A stretch of DNA of 64,000 bases from Fennellomyces sp. T-0311 (GCA_025266875.1 JALLLT010000004.1:806001-870000), one strand, 5' to 3'; numbered from the stretch's first letter, positions 47,999 to 60,856 are shown. A program made the numbers and translations. The notes: generated by a model from the letters alone, not told the origin.

Positions 47999-50900
47999 TT
48001 AAAGGTGGCTTTCATATGTACGAGCTGTCCACTTCTCAGCAGAATCATCACTGATAACCAATGCAGATTCAAGAACATCCCAAATCGTCTTTGCGTAGAC
48101 AAACTTGATATCATGCTTCACGCTATCCGGTACATCGGCCTCGACGTCTTTACGATTGCGGTGGGGCAGAATGATCTTTTTGATACCAGCACGATGCGCT
48201 GAAATAACCTTTTCCTTGATTCCACCTACTGGAAGCACTTGGCCACGGAGCGAAATCTCACCCGTCATAGCCGTTGTGGGATTGACACAGTAGCCCGAAA
48301 ACAAGGATACGAGAGAGCTCACCAAGGTCACGCCGGCACTGGGACCATCCTTGGGCGTGGATCCAGCAGGGAAATGGATGTGCACGTCGTACTTTTCGAC
48401 AATGTTCGTGGTAATACTGGGAGCAATCTTCAATACATAGGCATGGGCTTTAACCCAGGTCAAGGCAATCTGTGCTGATTCTTTGATAACATCACCCAAA
48501 GAACCTAGTAATAAAAAAAATAGCATTAAAAACATGGCAATACGCTGCTTTTTTATCGTAGTACCTGTCAATTGCAATTCACCCTTTCCAGGCATCTTAG
48601 TCGATTCAACAAAAAGAATACCTCCATTGCCACTGCCTGAATAAGCCAAACCAGTGACAACACCAGGGTATGGCTCGCGTTCCGCAACTTCCTTATCAAA
48701 AGTAGCAATCTGTATCAAACCAATTAGCCAATAGCTTTTTTTTTAAATAATAAAACGAAGTACATACTCCAAGAATTTCCTCAAGGTCAGCCAGCTTAAC
48801 CTGTGGAACATACTTTTTGATTTGACCCTTTTCTTGCAGATCAGCAAGCTCCACGCACTTGGAACGTACAACTGATGCAATTGTCCGTTCAAGACTTCGT
48901 ACACCACTTTCGCGAGTATAGTTCTCGGCAATCTTGAGCAATACATCATCAGCGATGACAATCTGGTCTGGCTCTAAACCGTGTTGCTTGATTTGCTTTG
49001 GTAACAAGTGGGATCGGGCAATATGGAGCTTTTCCTCAAACGTATAGCCGTTCAAATGAATCAGCTCCATACGGTCAAGAAGTGGTTCGGGAATGGTATC
49101 GAGGGAATTGGCGGTGGCAATGAAAAGGACATTGGAAAGATCAAAGGGAAGGTTGAGGTAGTGGTCCGAGAATGAGTTGTTTTGTTCAGGATCAAGCACT
49201 TCGAGAAGGGCGGCAGCTATGATGGGAATGTTAGTGATGTGAACGAACTGGGATTTTTTTTGGCATATTACCTGGATCACCATAATAAGTCGAGTGCACG
49301 AGTTTATCAACTTCGTCTATTGAGGGCAAAAGGTTATTACTAAAATATAGTCATCGGACGCAATGATGATTCTTACCAAGCAAAAATAATGGGTTGTTGA
49401 CACCGCACTTGCGCAAGCCCTGAATGATAAGACCAGGCATAGCACCGACATAGGTACGACGATGACCACTAGAACATTATTTCATGAACACCCAGTGTGT
49501 AAGGATCACTATGAGCAACACTTACCGCATATCAGCCTCATCACGCACACCACCCAGCGATATCCTATGGAATTCTCTCTGCAATGCAGTCGCGACCGAG
49601 CGTCCCAAGGAAGTTTTACCAACACCGGGCTACATAGAAAATGCCTCATTAGACAAACGGGTCCGGTAAAATTTTCGGCTTTAATGGCGCTTACCGGACC
49701 AACAAGGCAAATAATAGGTGCCTTTAAATCTCCCTTGATCTTCACTACAGAGAGATACTCGATGATTCTCTTCTTGACATGTTCCAAACTATATTGTAAT
49801 TAGCAATAGTTTCCATGAATAAGAGACTTATTTGCTTACCCAAAGTGATCACCATCAAGCTGTGTCTTTGCACGCTGAATATCAATCACTTCATCAGATT
49901 TTTTGGACCATGGCAATTCTGCCATCAGCTCGAGGTAGTTGCGAATAACAGACCACTCGCTCGACGATGGCTGGAGCTTCTTTATGCGCTTGAGTTCCCG
50001 CTGGGCCACATTGGAAGCCTCTGGCGGTAAGTTGGCTTCAGTGAGTCTGCGGGTCAATTGGCCAACGTCATCTTCTTCCTTGCCATTGGCAGATCCACCG
50101 TCGATTTCACCCAGCTCTCGTTTGATAGCTTCCAGCTAACCGGTTCACACGAGTCAGTCATTCCGTAATCTGATTTCCATTTATAGATAATTTTAAGCGG
50201 GCCATTACCTGTTGGCGGAGGTAAAACTCCCGCTGGCGCTTGTTGAGCTTTCCTTCGATGCTGGAATGAATTTGTTCAGAAATCTTGAGCACCTAGTCAT
50301 ATGATATAACGTGAGTAATCTCCAACGCACCCAAAAAATTAGATGTCGTTGCACAGAATCTGACGTACATGAAGCTGGCGAGTGAGCCATTCTGACATTT
50401 TGGTCAATCGTTCCTTTGGATCCGTATTGGATAACATCCAAAGCTTCTCATCAAACGACGTTTCAATGACCGACACTAGCATATCGGCTAGTACCAAAGG
50501 TGAAACGCTGTCAATGAGCTTTCCCAGTTGTTCAATCAACGAGTCAGGCATTTGGAGTTCACGCATCTTGGAAAGGAACTCGCGGCACAATGCCTTGAAT
50601 GCCACCGTTTCATCGGTGAGGTTATCGACCTTGATTTCCTTTGTAGGCCGTTCAATGTATTTGACCTTGGCCATAACGCTGTTACCATCCTGGATGATGC
50701 GCTCGACCTTTAATCTTGCTACGCCTTCGATAAAGACCGAGACGACACCAAGACCTGAACGCTGAACACGTAGGATTCGAGCAGCGCAACCGTAATCGTG
50801 CAAACGCTCCTTTTCGTCCTTTTTCACCAGGCCGGATTCCAGTTCTTCGTGCTCGTTATCTTTTCGTTTACTGTCATTATGCACAACGACAGCCTTGTCT

Positions 50901-51115
50901 TCTGTCAATGTCGAGCCGTTTTCGCCGGTTCCTTGAGCAGGCTTCAAGGGAATACACACGAGATGGGCTCCCTTGCGTTGATCTGATGTCCGGAAATGTC
51001 GACGGGTCAGTGCGGATGCCTCTTTACCCCGCATTGTGATTTTCAACACAACCGAAGGTAAGAGTACTTTGTTTTCTAATGGCACCACCACGAGAGTTTC
51101 TGGTAGTTGTGACAT
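47999..51115 (-). CDS. Lon protease, peroxisomal type
   Basis: Ten exons (minus order: 50369-51115, 50209-50292, 49840-50135, 49695-49788, 49526-49629, 49377-49468, 49272-49316, 48768-49216, 48565-48709, 47999-48504) give 853 residues. The LON substrate-binding domain starts [20 protein letters not shown], with an acidic/Lys insertion at about 70-110. The AAA+ module has the P-loop [11 protein letters not shown] (about 406-415, split by intron 4), [25 protein letters not shown] and GVRSLER. The protease domain has [10 protein letters not shown] (catalytic Ser about 741) and GGIKEK (Lys about 784). The protein ends in Ser-His-Leu, a type 1 peroxisomal targeting signal variant, and has no mitochondrial presequence. 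Peroxisomal Lon degrades oxidised or misfolded matrix proteins. Confidence 0.94.
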
Positions 51116-52829
51116 TGTGTGTGAGAGTCAATAAAAAAAAGTATTAAAGAAAGGAAGAAGTTGTATCAATTGATGCTCTCGGTGTTTCGCTTTGCTTATA
51201 AGCATGTGATCGGCTATTGGAAAAGACACGCAATCGCTCAAGCCATGACTGCGCCGCCTTTTTCAAATACACATAAAAAATAGCCAAGCAATATGCGCGG
51301 TGAATGTAGCATGACTGATGCCATGGAAACATGATGATGGTATCTGTAGTAGCTGGCTCACAACGAACGGTAGTATCTGATTAATGCCGTCGCATCACAC
51401 TTGTTTAGTCATCAATTCATGAATGGGGTTCGAAGCATGAATGGTCAATTCTTGTGTAACATGTAATGATGATTACACGCTCCAAACGCTCGGGGAAACA
51501 CTTTCATATACAATTACCTACTGGGCATGAGATTCATTCTCAAAGCTTTAACATTGATTTCATGTGGCTAAACGTTATGACACCATCGACAGCACGCCCA
51601 TAAAGCCTTACTTTTCAGTCAACTTGACACTTCTAAAAGCGCCGCTGTTCATCAAACATGGAACAAAATAATGCATTTACGTAACTTTTTATACAGGGTG
51701 TATACTATTTTTGCCAGTTCAGCATTAGGATGTAGTGTTTATTGCTATAGAAGTAATTCTTGAGGAAGAGAATTAAAGTAGCCGAGGGCGTAGAATATCT
51801 TTCTCCACTCTTTATAAGGAAACAGTAGTGTATTGATGGTGCAACCTCTAAATAACATACAAAATTGAAACTTTGAGACAAGTGCAATGCTGTTTACGAT
51901 ACTCTGCGCCTATGTTTAAGGACCAAGTTCACGTACGTCATACGCACACATCTAATATTTGCTGAAGCACTACTACCATGCGTGCAGAATTGGTTGCTTG
52001 CAAAAGTAAGATGTCGTCAACCAGTAGCCTCCGATACACTGTCTCTACAAGGCGTTATTACATGGGAATACTCAGCCCGATCACATTCGCAGCATACAGA
52101 CACGTTGCAACCACGCTTGCTGCAATCACAATAACTTACTCGTCGTAAAATAACTCATCAATCGACCGGGAATAAATGAGCGGGCTAACGATCAGCTGTT
52201 TCTGGTTTTTAAAGGAACGGAGCCTAGTACGTAAACGGTCATGCGGTTTATACATTGGATACAAGCTTTAAAAGTAATCGACCAATAGAAGAATAGCAAA
52301 GGATTCTACTACCAAAGTAACTTGAACGGACTGACCCGGCATGCCCATTAACGTATGCTTCCATCAAGTATCTTATATTAGCCTAGTTAATCTGTATATA
52401 AACAATGCTTATCCATCCGTCGTCATATGGAGAATCACTTTCCCATTGAGTATTGCATGGGTGCATTCCAGCGGTATAATTGGTATATTTCACCAAAGCA
52501 AACAAAACGAAGTAGTCGATGGTTCCACCATATTCCATCCTGTGCAACGCGAATCTGTATCACCGTACTGCAACGCTGATAGTGTCAAGAGTAACGGATC
52601 GATTGAACTGAGATGACTTTTGCTCTATTCTGCACAAAATTCACGTGAGGATATGTAATATATGACTAGAAGGCATTTCACTGATAAACGGGTAGGAAGG
52701 TTTCATATCCATCGAAAGCAGAGGGGCTACCGAAGCGCGGGAAAGTAGGCTAATTCCGACGAAATATAAGCGTATTGGCGGTGTTCTTCAACTTTTTTTT
52801 TTGGACAACTTCCATCGACTGTGTTGAAC
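51116..52829. other. divergent promoter region, Lon / GGA
   Basis: 1.7 kb between divergent genes. An open frame at 52341-52616 has no family resemblance and no splice-linked partner. Poly-T at 52793-52802 lies just before the GGA start. Confidence 0.4.
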
Positions 52830-55105
52830 ATGGCCGATCGATTGCAAGATCTCATTGGTAAGAAATTTGAAAATCCAGAACGCTTACAGCAGCGCTTAAC
52901 CTCTTGTCTTTAGCTGGTGCTTGCAGCCCGGCGAATTCAGGGCCTGACTTGGAACTGAATCTCGAGATTTGCGACCTGATCAACAAGAAACAGGGAACAT
53001 TGTAAGTATAAAACCACAGCGCCAAACCTTTGTGAAGCTAATTTGAGGAAAAATATAGCCCTAGGGTTGGTGCCATGACGATAGTTCGACTTGTCAACAG
53101 TAAAAGTACGAATCAGGGCATGCTGGCACTCTCGGTACGTTTGACAAGCGAAAGGCAGTAAAAGTGGCTCATACGGAAAGGGCAGCTCTTGGATATCTGT
53201 GTGAAAAACTGCGGCTATCCGTTCCACCTTCAGATAGCAACCAAGGAGTTCTTGAACGCATTGGTGTATAGTTTCCCAGCTCAACCACAGTCTAGTCTGA
53301 GCTTTGCTGCACGTCCGCCGCAAAAGAAAAGCCTAGACATTCAATGGAACCATTTCGACTATGTGCCACACCAACCTTCGGTCCCAGACCCAGTGGTCGA
53401 ACGAATTTTGTATATGCTAAAGGAATGGAAGGTGGCGCTCGCCGATCGAGCTCCTTATAAAGAGGATCTGGCTAATATCCACAGCATGTACCGTTTGTTA
53501 CGGCGAAGAGGTACGGCTCGCTACGACATGACAAATAGCTCGAGACTTAGTTGAAACATGGGTAGGCTATCGTTTCCCGGAACTTAAGGAGTCTTCGATT
53601 GCTGCTTTGCTCCCTCATAGCGTAAGTTTGATACAGATGGGAGAAAAAGCGGTAACTTACCATTGGCTGCAGGTATTGCGAACTCCGGAAGAGCTCGAAG
53701 AGCAGGATCATGTGAGATTATCTGCGGTACGTAAACGTATGGGTGCGAGGCGAGTGAGGGTTAGAAGGACTAACATGTGCGCATCGTTAGAAACTTCAAG
53801 AACATATCCGTCGTGGTACTGAAGAGGATTTGGCACTAGCGGACATGATCATGAAACTGCTATCAGGATACGTAAGGAAGGTTGCATGGGATGGGACGAC
53901 TTGCTTGGCTGACTCGGTAATAGGAGCAACGAGGCAAACCTGATTATCGTCAGAGATTTGCTGAGCAACTGCGAGGCATACGCAGTAAAGCTATTGTACT
54001 ATACGAACTGCTAGAAAGCATGAGGCCCGGCGAAAAAATAGATCGAGCTATGAAGGTGCGATGGCTTTTTGTGTGGGCAAGTAAACGGCCGTTAACGACG
54101 TTTGTAGGACCTGCATAATGTCTGTACCAAGGCTCAATCAAAAATCAAAAGCCTGCTGGAAAGCAACGCCACTGATCATATTGGTATGTAAGGAGTGTAA
54201 GGCTGTTGGGGGGGGATCTTTCAGTTGACGCGTGATTTTCCGTAGATCCACTGATTGAACTATCCGGACTGCTTGAGAAGGTGCTGAGAAAGTATTCCGA
54301 CATCGAACAAGGAGTGTACAATACGTTTTATGATATCCACAGCAAGTCGGTCAAATCCGAGGAGCAGAAGATTGCGCAAGAAGAGCAACCTGCCGCCAGC
54401 CTGATCGATCTGGACGACTCGACAACATCCCCATCACCATCATCTACTCAACCATATAATAGCAGCAGCACCAATGATCTATTTGATCTGTTTGGCGCCA
54501 ACGATACCGAGCAACAACCATCATTACCATCTACTTTTAATTCCACCACTACACCTGCATCATTCTCGACTGTTGCTGGACATGATCAATCGAAAGCACA
54601 GACTTCATGTATGCCTTTTACCCCAGTTGCTGCATAAAAGTGCTAAGCGTGTGTATATTTAGACATACTGCATGACAAAAACGGACTGCAGATACATCTG
54701 GACGTGTATGGCGCGGCGGGAAGCGTCATGAAAATCCGGTGTTTCTTTTCAAACCAGTCGACAGCGCCGATGGAGTCGATGGAACTGCAATTGGCGGCAC
54801 CCAAGGTATAAGGTGGTGCGGCGGTGCAAGGGGCATGTTTGTATTTACGGGTTTGTTTTGATCTAGTCAATGCAAATCAAGATGGGTCGTGTGTCGTCGT
54901 TTGTAATACCACCAAAGTCATTCAAAGGCGTGTTTCAGAATATAACCATAAACAATCCTCAAAACGTAAGCTGTGAAATTGATGGATCAGCTGAGTTCTG
55001 ACAGATTATGTACTGTAGGAGCCACTGCGGCTACGCTTCAAGGTGACCTATGACCAGCTGGGGGTGCAGATGGAGCAGGCGGGTGAATATTGCGAAGATA
55101 TATAA
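52830..55105 (+). CDS. GGA clathrin adaptor (VHS-GAT-GAE)
   Basis: Thirteen exons from 52830 to 55105 give 535 residues; the longest are 53186-53510 and 54246-54608. VHS domain: LEICDLINKKQGTFPRVGAM, MLALSLLDICVKNCG, YPFHLQIATKEFLNALV, with a family-unusual insertion after FPAQPQ; it ends GYRFPE. The GAT domain includes ADMIMKLLSGY, YELLESMRPGEKIDR and DLHNVCTKAQSKIKSLL. The hinge carries acidic clathrin-box-like motifs (LIDLDD, DLFDLFG). The GAE ear is DKNGLQIHLDVYG, then IKMGRVSSFVIPP and FQNITINNPQ. GGAs bind Arf-GTP, ubiquitin and cargo at the trans-Golgi and recruit clathrin for transport to endosomes. Each intron is 47-67 bases, and all splice phases agree. Confidence 0.92.
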
Positions 55106-55426
55106 ACACGTAGCTACGCACGACTCTTAAATGCGCATGCATGCACGCATGCATACTGGTTCTGTGTGGATGTATACATATCTCCCTTTGGTTTATTGAT
55201 GACTTGTTGACTAGAAATAAGGAAAAGAAAAAAGCATTCGCATGCAAAGGAGCCGGAAAACAACGATAGACGCGCGCTATGCTGACTAGAGAGAGCGAGA
55301 GAAGGGTAAAGCAAGTGGGTACGAAAGGATATGCTGGCGCGAAGTAAAAGAAATACGAAAAGAGAAAAAGAAGCTCGGCTGGCGATTCATCAAGGCTAAA
55401 AAAAAGAGTGGGTGTTAGAACAGGGT
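55106..55426. other. convergent 3' spacer
   Basis: 321 bases between the GGA stop and the casein kinase stop. GCATGCATGCACGCATGCAT-like alternating purine/pyrimidine DNA lies at 55134-55154. No gene. Confidence 0.5.
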
Positions 55427-56935
55427 TCAGGTGCATGGATGTGTGTGCATATTTACATTGGCCGATGGTATGTTCCGTGCTGATGGTGATGCTAAGACAT
55501 TTCCTTTCGAGAGTCCTGTCATGGGGGTCTTGGTAGCCGGAGTGGATCGACGGAACGACGACATGTTCATGGGGTCCACCGGCGAGCCTCCGGTAGGTGG
55601 TATGCGTGACGACGACGCAACCGCGGCAGAGCTTACGCCTCCAGCAGCAGGAGAGCGCCGTATGGGTGATCTGAGCGCGTCCTCAGGATCTGCCTTTATG
55701 TCCTTCTTAACCTTCTCATCAGCGTTGTTATCTCCACGCTGCATACCCTCCTTCTCCTATCGATCATCAGTCTCCGGCGAAACGCGCATGTATTAATGAC
55801 CCTTACCAACTTGTACGATGTCCAATCGAACATGTAGTCGTATTGAAAGCCCTCTCGTACGAACAGATCTCGGAACAGTTTGCGAAGGTAGCTGTAGTCG
55901 GGCTTGTCGTCGAATCGTAGCGAGCGTGTGTAGTTGAGATAAATAGCAAACTCGCTGGGGAACCCACGGCACAAAAGCTCAGTGGGCGTCGTCATCTTCT
56001 TTTCCATGATGCGGTCGTACTTTTGTTTCTTGGTAGCCGCCTTTAGTCCTTGCCATGGCAACTGACCACGACAAAAGTACATGAGCACGTATCCCAATGA
56101 TTCCAGATCATCTCGCCGTGATTGCTCTGTGTGTGTGTGTGCGAACGTCAGTGATGGCTCCTCCTCTCCCTCACTTCCCTTCTACGCGTTGCAGATCTCA
56201 CTTACCCACACCCAGATGTGTGTTAATGCTTGCATAGCGCGCGGTGCCGGTCAGGTTTTTGTTTTCTCTGTACGGGATGTGCAGATGGGTCCGTGGATCG
56301 CGGTACTTCTTGGCAAGACCAAAGTCAATGACGTTCACCTGGTTGCCGCGCTTGCCGATGCCCATCAGGAAGTTGTCAGGTTTGATATCGCGATGGATAA
56401 AGTTCTTGGAGTGGATGTACTCGATGCGGGAGAGCTAATATAACCAAATTAGAAATGAATCCCACCATCAATGACGCTTTATACCATTTGATCTGCCAGG
56501 AGTAGCACCGTCTTCAGCTGGAACTTGCGGTTGCAAAAGTTGAACAGGTCCTCGAGTGATGCTACAAATTTGCGCCAGTCAGCTCGTTTCAGACAAACAC
56601 TGCTTATGCAAGCGCAGAACTTACGTCCCATGAGATCAATCACCATGGCATTGTAGTCGCATTCGGTGCCGTACCACCGTACAAATGGAATACCGACGCC
56701 GCCTTGGAGGGCCCTGTACACTTTGGCTTCATACTCGAGCTGCGGGTGCTTTGCCTTTATGGACTCCAGCTTGATAGCCACTTCTTCATTCGTAATAATA
56801 TTGGTGCCTTGGAAAGCAGTATGAGCCGCTTCAATCTCAACAGCCATGCTGCAGCTTACCGAGATAGATATCGCCAAATGAGCCTGAGCCAATTTTGCGT
56901 CCGATTCTGTACTTGTTACCGACTCTCAAATCCAT
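55427..56935 (-). CDS. casein kinase I, delta/epsilon (Hhp1) type
   Basis: Six exons (minus order: 56860-56935, 56625-56807, 56485-56561, 56206-56434, 55807-56126, 55427-55756) give 404 residues. The kinase starts [20 protein letters not shown]; Lys38 lies in VAIKLE and the catalytic loop is [12 protein letters not shown] (Asp128). [30 protein letters not shown] and [16 protein letters not shown] are characteristic of CK1. The kinase domain ends near FDWTSYKL. The tail (about 300-404) is rich in Ser/Thr-Pro ([19 protein letters not shown]) and lacks the Cys-Cys lipid anchor of plasma-membrane yeast Yck proteins, which fits a nuclear/cytosolic Hhp-like enzyme for DNA repair, clock or trafficking tasks. 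Neighbour upstream is a divergent orphan gene. Confidence 0.95.
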
Positions 56936-57178
56936 GGTCTGACGATAATGATGTCAGTGAGAATTACGCAGGGAGGGTGCAGAGAGAGAGAAAGAGAGAG
57001 AAAAGAAGAGGAAGAGAGTCCAAACGATGGACGGATTTAATCCTTCAAGAAGAGAGAGAAAAAGGGAAGAAGGAGGAGTGAGGCAAACTGGCTGAGTGCT
57101 GAACACAAAAGAAAAATCGCTGTGCGTCGAATTTTGCCTCTCCTTTTCCTAACACCACTCTCACATAACACACTTCTC
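56936..57178. promoter_or_regulatory. bidirectional promoter with a purine tract
   Basis: Only 243 bases separate the casein kinase start (minus) from the orphan start (plus). About 56970-57085 is a nearly pure A/G tract on the plus strand (repeats of GAGAGA and GAAG), that is, CT-rich in the direction of the kinase gene. CT-rich leaders are common before fungal start codons; shared regulation is inferred. Confidence 0.5.
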
Positions 57179-57659
57179 ATGTTGATTGCTCCGTCACCGG
57201 AACTGCAGTCGCAGCAGCATCACGCCGTTGCAATCGTCTCCCCTCTCCCCATTCGCCCGCTGTACTCGTCGCGCAACGCCAATGTCGATGGGTAAATCTA
57301 GCAACCTGTTGTTAAGTTTTTTGTTTTTTCTAACCAACGCTTCAAGTAGGACGGTGGCAAAGGAACAGGACGACGCACGCTCAGAGCTTTTAGAGATCAT
57401 GGCCCCTGGCAGCCAAAGAAAAAATGATATCATCGATCATCCTTCGTCCCCCGTCTACCGCACGCTCAATCCGCTCCCTCACGACAACTCATTCATCCAC
57501 GCCGCTGCGGCTTTCCTTACTGTCCAAAATGCAATGGCCGCTGTGGCCGCTGCAGCTGCAGCAAATGATAGTAATACCGAAATCCTGGAAGTCCCCCCCA
57601 GACCGCGCTCGTACAGTGTTGGCGACGATCGAAGCAAGGTGCCCACTGTTGTTTGTTAA
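57179..57659 (+). CDS. 140-residue orphan protein with RxRSxS motif
   Basis: Two exons (57179-57291, 57350-57659) joined by a 58-base intron (GTAAAT...AAGTAG) give 140 residues. Features: a Gln/His/Pro-rich start (PELQSQQHHAVAIVSP), the helical segment QDDARSELLEIM, an Ala-rich helix (VQNAMAAVAAAAAAN) and a C-terminal EVPPRPRSYSVGDD. The last resembles a basophilic-kinase site and 14-3-3 docking motif (R-x-R-S-x-S). No family is recognised. Reading through the intron keeps a frame open only from internal starts, so the spliced form with an upstream ATG is preferred. Confidence 0.6.
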
Positions 57660-59680
57660 AAAATCTTATCTTGGCGTTGGCATGTACATACACACAACCC
57701 TTTTTTTTTCTACATAGCCCCCACCCTCTCCCCTTCTTTTACACCTTCGTCTTGTAGCCTTTTATATATCTTCTACGCCTTATCGATTGTTTATATATAT
57801 TCTATATCAATTGTAGTATAAATCCCAACCTTCTTTCTATAGCCTTCATTTTTTTCTCATCCCCTTACATCACTAAAGTATCCACCTTTGTTACACCAAC
57901 ATCCCTGATAAGTTGCTCAGCAATCCTTCTACCACCTAGATCCCTTTGTTGCCATGGCATCTTTTTTTTATTGTTCTAAATCGGTTACCATGACGTCTCC
58001 AAGATGCTGCTGTTTCGTTTTGCAGCCCAATTGGGCACCGTCGGTACTATACGAGTTAATCAACGGATGATGCGCCCGGAAATCCGCTGAACAAATGGAC
58101 GGAACCACCGAACCAATCAAAAGTACTGTGGAACACGCAAGAGTCCTAATGGAGGCAAATAAAAAAAACTATAAAGTTATTTCCGACGTCGTTTTATTTT
58201 TTTTTGCTGGATCGTCAGCATGATGTTATGCGTTTGAGATCACAAGCAAGTAGCAGTAAGCGATGTATGTCTCTCTGAAAAAGTGAATGCAGGTCCTCCC
58301 GATTTGAAATACATCAGCTGATTAAATTAAATCCCTCGTTCTGGGTATACCACTGACAAGGCTTGGTTATCCCCATTGTTGGACAGAAGTATGATTATGT
58401 TTCCCAACGGCGTAAACATAACTGACAACTACATTAATTGGATAATCAAGTGAGGAATATACGTAACGAACTGGGAAAAGCATGTTCTCCAATCCCCAAC
58501 CAGCACGTCTTTCAAAGAGATCACGTTAACTGTCCACGAGGATCACTGTGAAAACTTGGCAATGCCTGTCACCTTGATAAAGATCAATGTTACTACAGAG
58601 TTCCGATTTAAGCTTCTTGGTAAATCCTGATTCCCGATAAAACCAAATTGGTCTTTTACTCTCTCTCTTCTTTTTTCTTTAAAAAAACAGGTACATTCCT
58701 TGGTAGATGAGAATGTACCGTGAGAAACATTCTGCGGGTAGAATAATCAACCGATTCAAAGTGAGCTGTTATCACTGTTATAAGTAACGCCAAACATTAT
58801 TCTCAACAGGTTAGAGCTTTTTGTATGTCACACAAGGTCTTTCCCTGTGTGATACGTGTTACCTATATGTCGCATGTGTGCGGTCGCATACAATCCGACC
58901 ATGGTGCTTACCATTGACTCTTTTTAGACCTGAGAAAAAGTAATTACTAACAAAATGCTTCCATTCTTGCGATCCTATGAACGGTAATCCGCATGAAACC
59001 TATTACGGGCCGGATTTCGTTTTTAAAAGGTCAGACTTACGCCACGAAGTACTTGGAGAACACAGTCTGGCTAAAATGGCAAAGAAGAACATCTGATCCT
59101 CTCACACAGTCAAGAAATCTGTTACAGTCTCATTTCCATGTAGGCTATTTTTAATATGGCTCGACTGCACTTAATTACAGAGAATCCTTTTGTTTCGCTA
59201 GGTCCGAGTAAGCATTGTGAGCATTTTCCCATATAGTTGTTACCGCGGCTATATCGATTTTTTTTCACTACATAGGTAGGTACAATATTTCTATTAAGTA
59301 GATGGTCTGGGTACGTAATATAGCAGACGAGAAATACAGGAATAAATTATGCAGAGCTATTATGTGCCATATTATAGCTACTGGAAGAATTGGTCATCAC
59401 CGTGGTTGAAATTGCCGTGTTGCACCTTAGCAAAGGCGGCCATCGCTAGTATGAAATCTCCCTTGATGAAAAACCTTAAATAAAATTATTATACCCCCTA
59501 TGATGTATTTACATATACGCAAGAGCTCTGTCGGTTATCTATCTTTGGTTCATAACATTATAATATTGGGCAGAGGTGTACGGATTAAAACAGTTTGCTC
59601 AACTATGGAGCTACCATTTAATATAAAACAAATGTAAACCGCGCTTCCTTTTATTCGCTGCATGTTTCATTTCGAGCGTT
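57660..59680. other. 2 kb without a supported gene
   Basis: CT-rich 3' flank up to about 57,960, then AT-rich sequence with no open frame of note. Two short hairpins can be read: GGTACATTC/GAATGTACC at 58690-58719 and TCACACAAGG/CCCTGTGTGA at 58828-58852. Their role is unknown. Confidence 0.4.
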
Positions 59681-60357
59681 TTACTTGGTCTTGATCAGTC
59701 TCAGCTTGCCAGGGACATACTTGTAGTTATCCGCGTATGACTTTTTGACATACTTGACTTTCTTTGGCTCTTGAACATAATAGCTCCACCCTGTATATCC
59801 TAGTATAAGCCCATCTCACAGTTAAAGTTCTTTGGTTCCATCAATCTTTACCTTGTTTTTCAGCAAAATGAATAGCGGCCTCCTTCGAGTAAAACTTGAT
59901 AGCCAATGCTTGCTCATAATCCGCACTATCCACTGCATTAGTAACCATAGGAGCGTAAACAAGTTTCGCACATGTACCTTGATGCCCAACCAATCAATGG
60001 ATTTTCCCAACGGTTTCCCTCTGGCAAAACATCAAAGTCAATACGCCAGTGTCGAGTACCAAATTTGCCTGATTGGGTTGCTGGCTTGGATGGACTAAAA
60101 ATCCGTACTGTACGATCCAATAACTCCTCTAAAACGCGCTTATAAGTAAAAAAAAAATATTCCGTTCGTTCCATTCATTTCTTTATACCTGGGGCTCCAG
60201 AAATCGATTCAACATCCGTTGGATGCCCTTCGGCATGCGTAAGTTGCTTGTCCTTTTCATTGACCATTGCTACACGTGTAGTCGAGATGGAGCGAAGCAA
60301 TGTAGTTGACACTGGCTTAGTCCATGCTGATGGGGCTGTAGAAATTGAACGCAACAT
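59681..60357 (-). CDS. NDUFS4: NDUFS4, 18-kDa accessory subunit of complex I
   Basis: Four exons (minus order: 60189-60357, 59978-60128, 59852-59925, 59681-59799) give 170 residues. The N-terminus (MLRSISTAPSAWTKPVSTTL) is a basic, Ser/Thr-rich mitochondrial presequence. The conserved core contains RTVRIFSPSKPATQSG, HWRIDFDVLPEGNRWENPL and IGWASSADYEQ, and ends with GWSYYVQEPK and KSYADNYKYVPGKL. The protein sits in the matrix arm of NADH:ubiquinone oxidoreductase and aids its assembly and stability. Intron borders gave one frame throughout. The terminal Lys-rich residues (IKTK) match the usual family end. Confidence 0.94.
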
Positions 60358-60856
60358 GATAATCATTCAGTTGGAAGGAAAAAACAACAACGCGTTAATG
60401 CAGCTAAATCCCAGTCCGATTCTGAAATGGGAATAGCTGGTTTCCTAAGGCAACACAAACGCCAATGAAATTCGGATTCGCTGAAATCAGTCGTTCGTCA
60501 TAAGACCATCCCATAAAGCACTTTTCTAAAACGTCATAGTAGAATTATGTGATTAGGAGTATCTATACCCTGGAACACTAAAGTAAACTAATGCACGAAA
60601 TACTGTATACTGGCCATTACTACGTAGCCAATGTCACTTTTTCAGAGGACTATGCATCGTATAAGCTTTACATAGAAGCCCTAAAGTTGCTCTAGAATTG
60701 AAAAATGCCATGCATGCTGTGTAGAACTCAAATGCGCTTACAGTTACTGGCTTTGTAGTATCGGAATGTGACCTTTATAATAAAAAAGCAAATACAAGGT
60801 ATAATTCTTCACTTATTTAACAGTGCCTTGTTACTAAAGGTTTCAGACGTACTATA
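60358..60856. other. spacer between NDUFS4 and the second MITE
   Basis: AT-rich, with no supported feature other than the NDUFS4 promoter that must lie next to 60,358. Confidence 0.4.
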
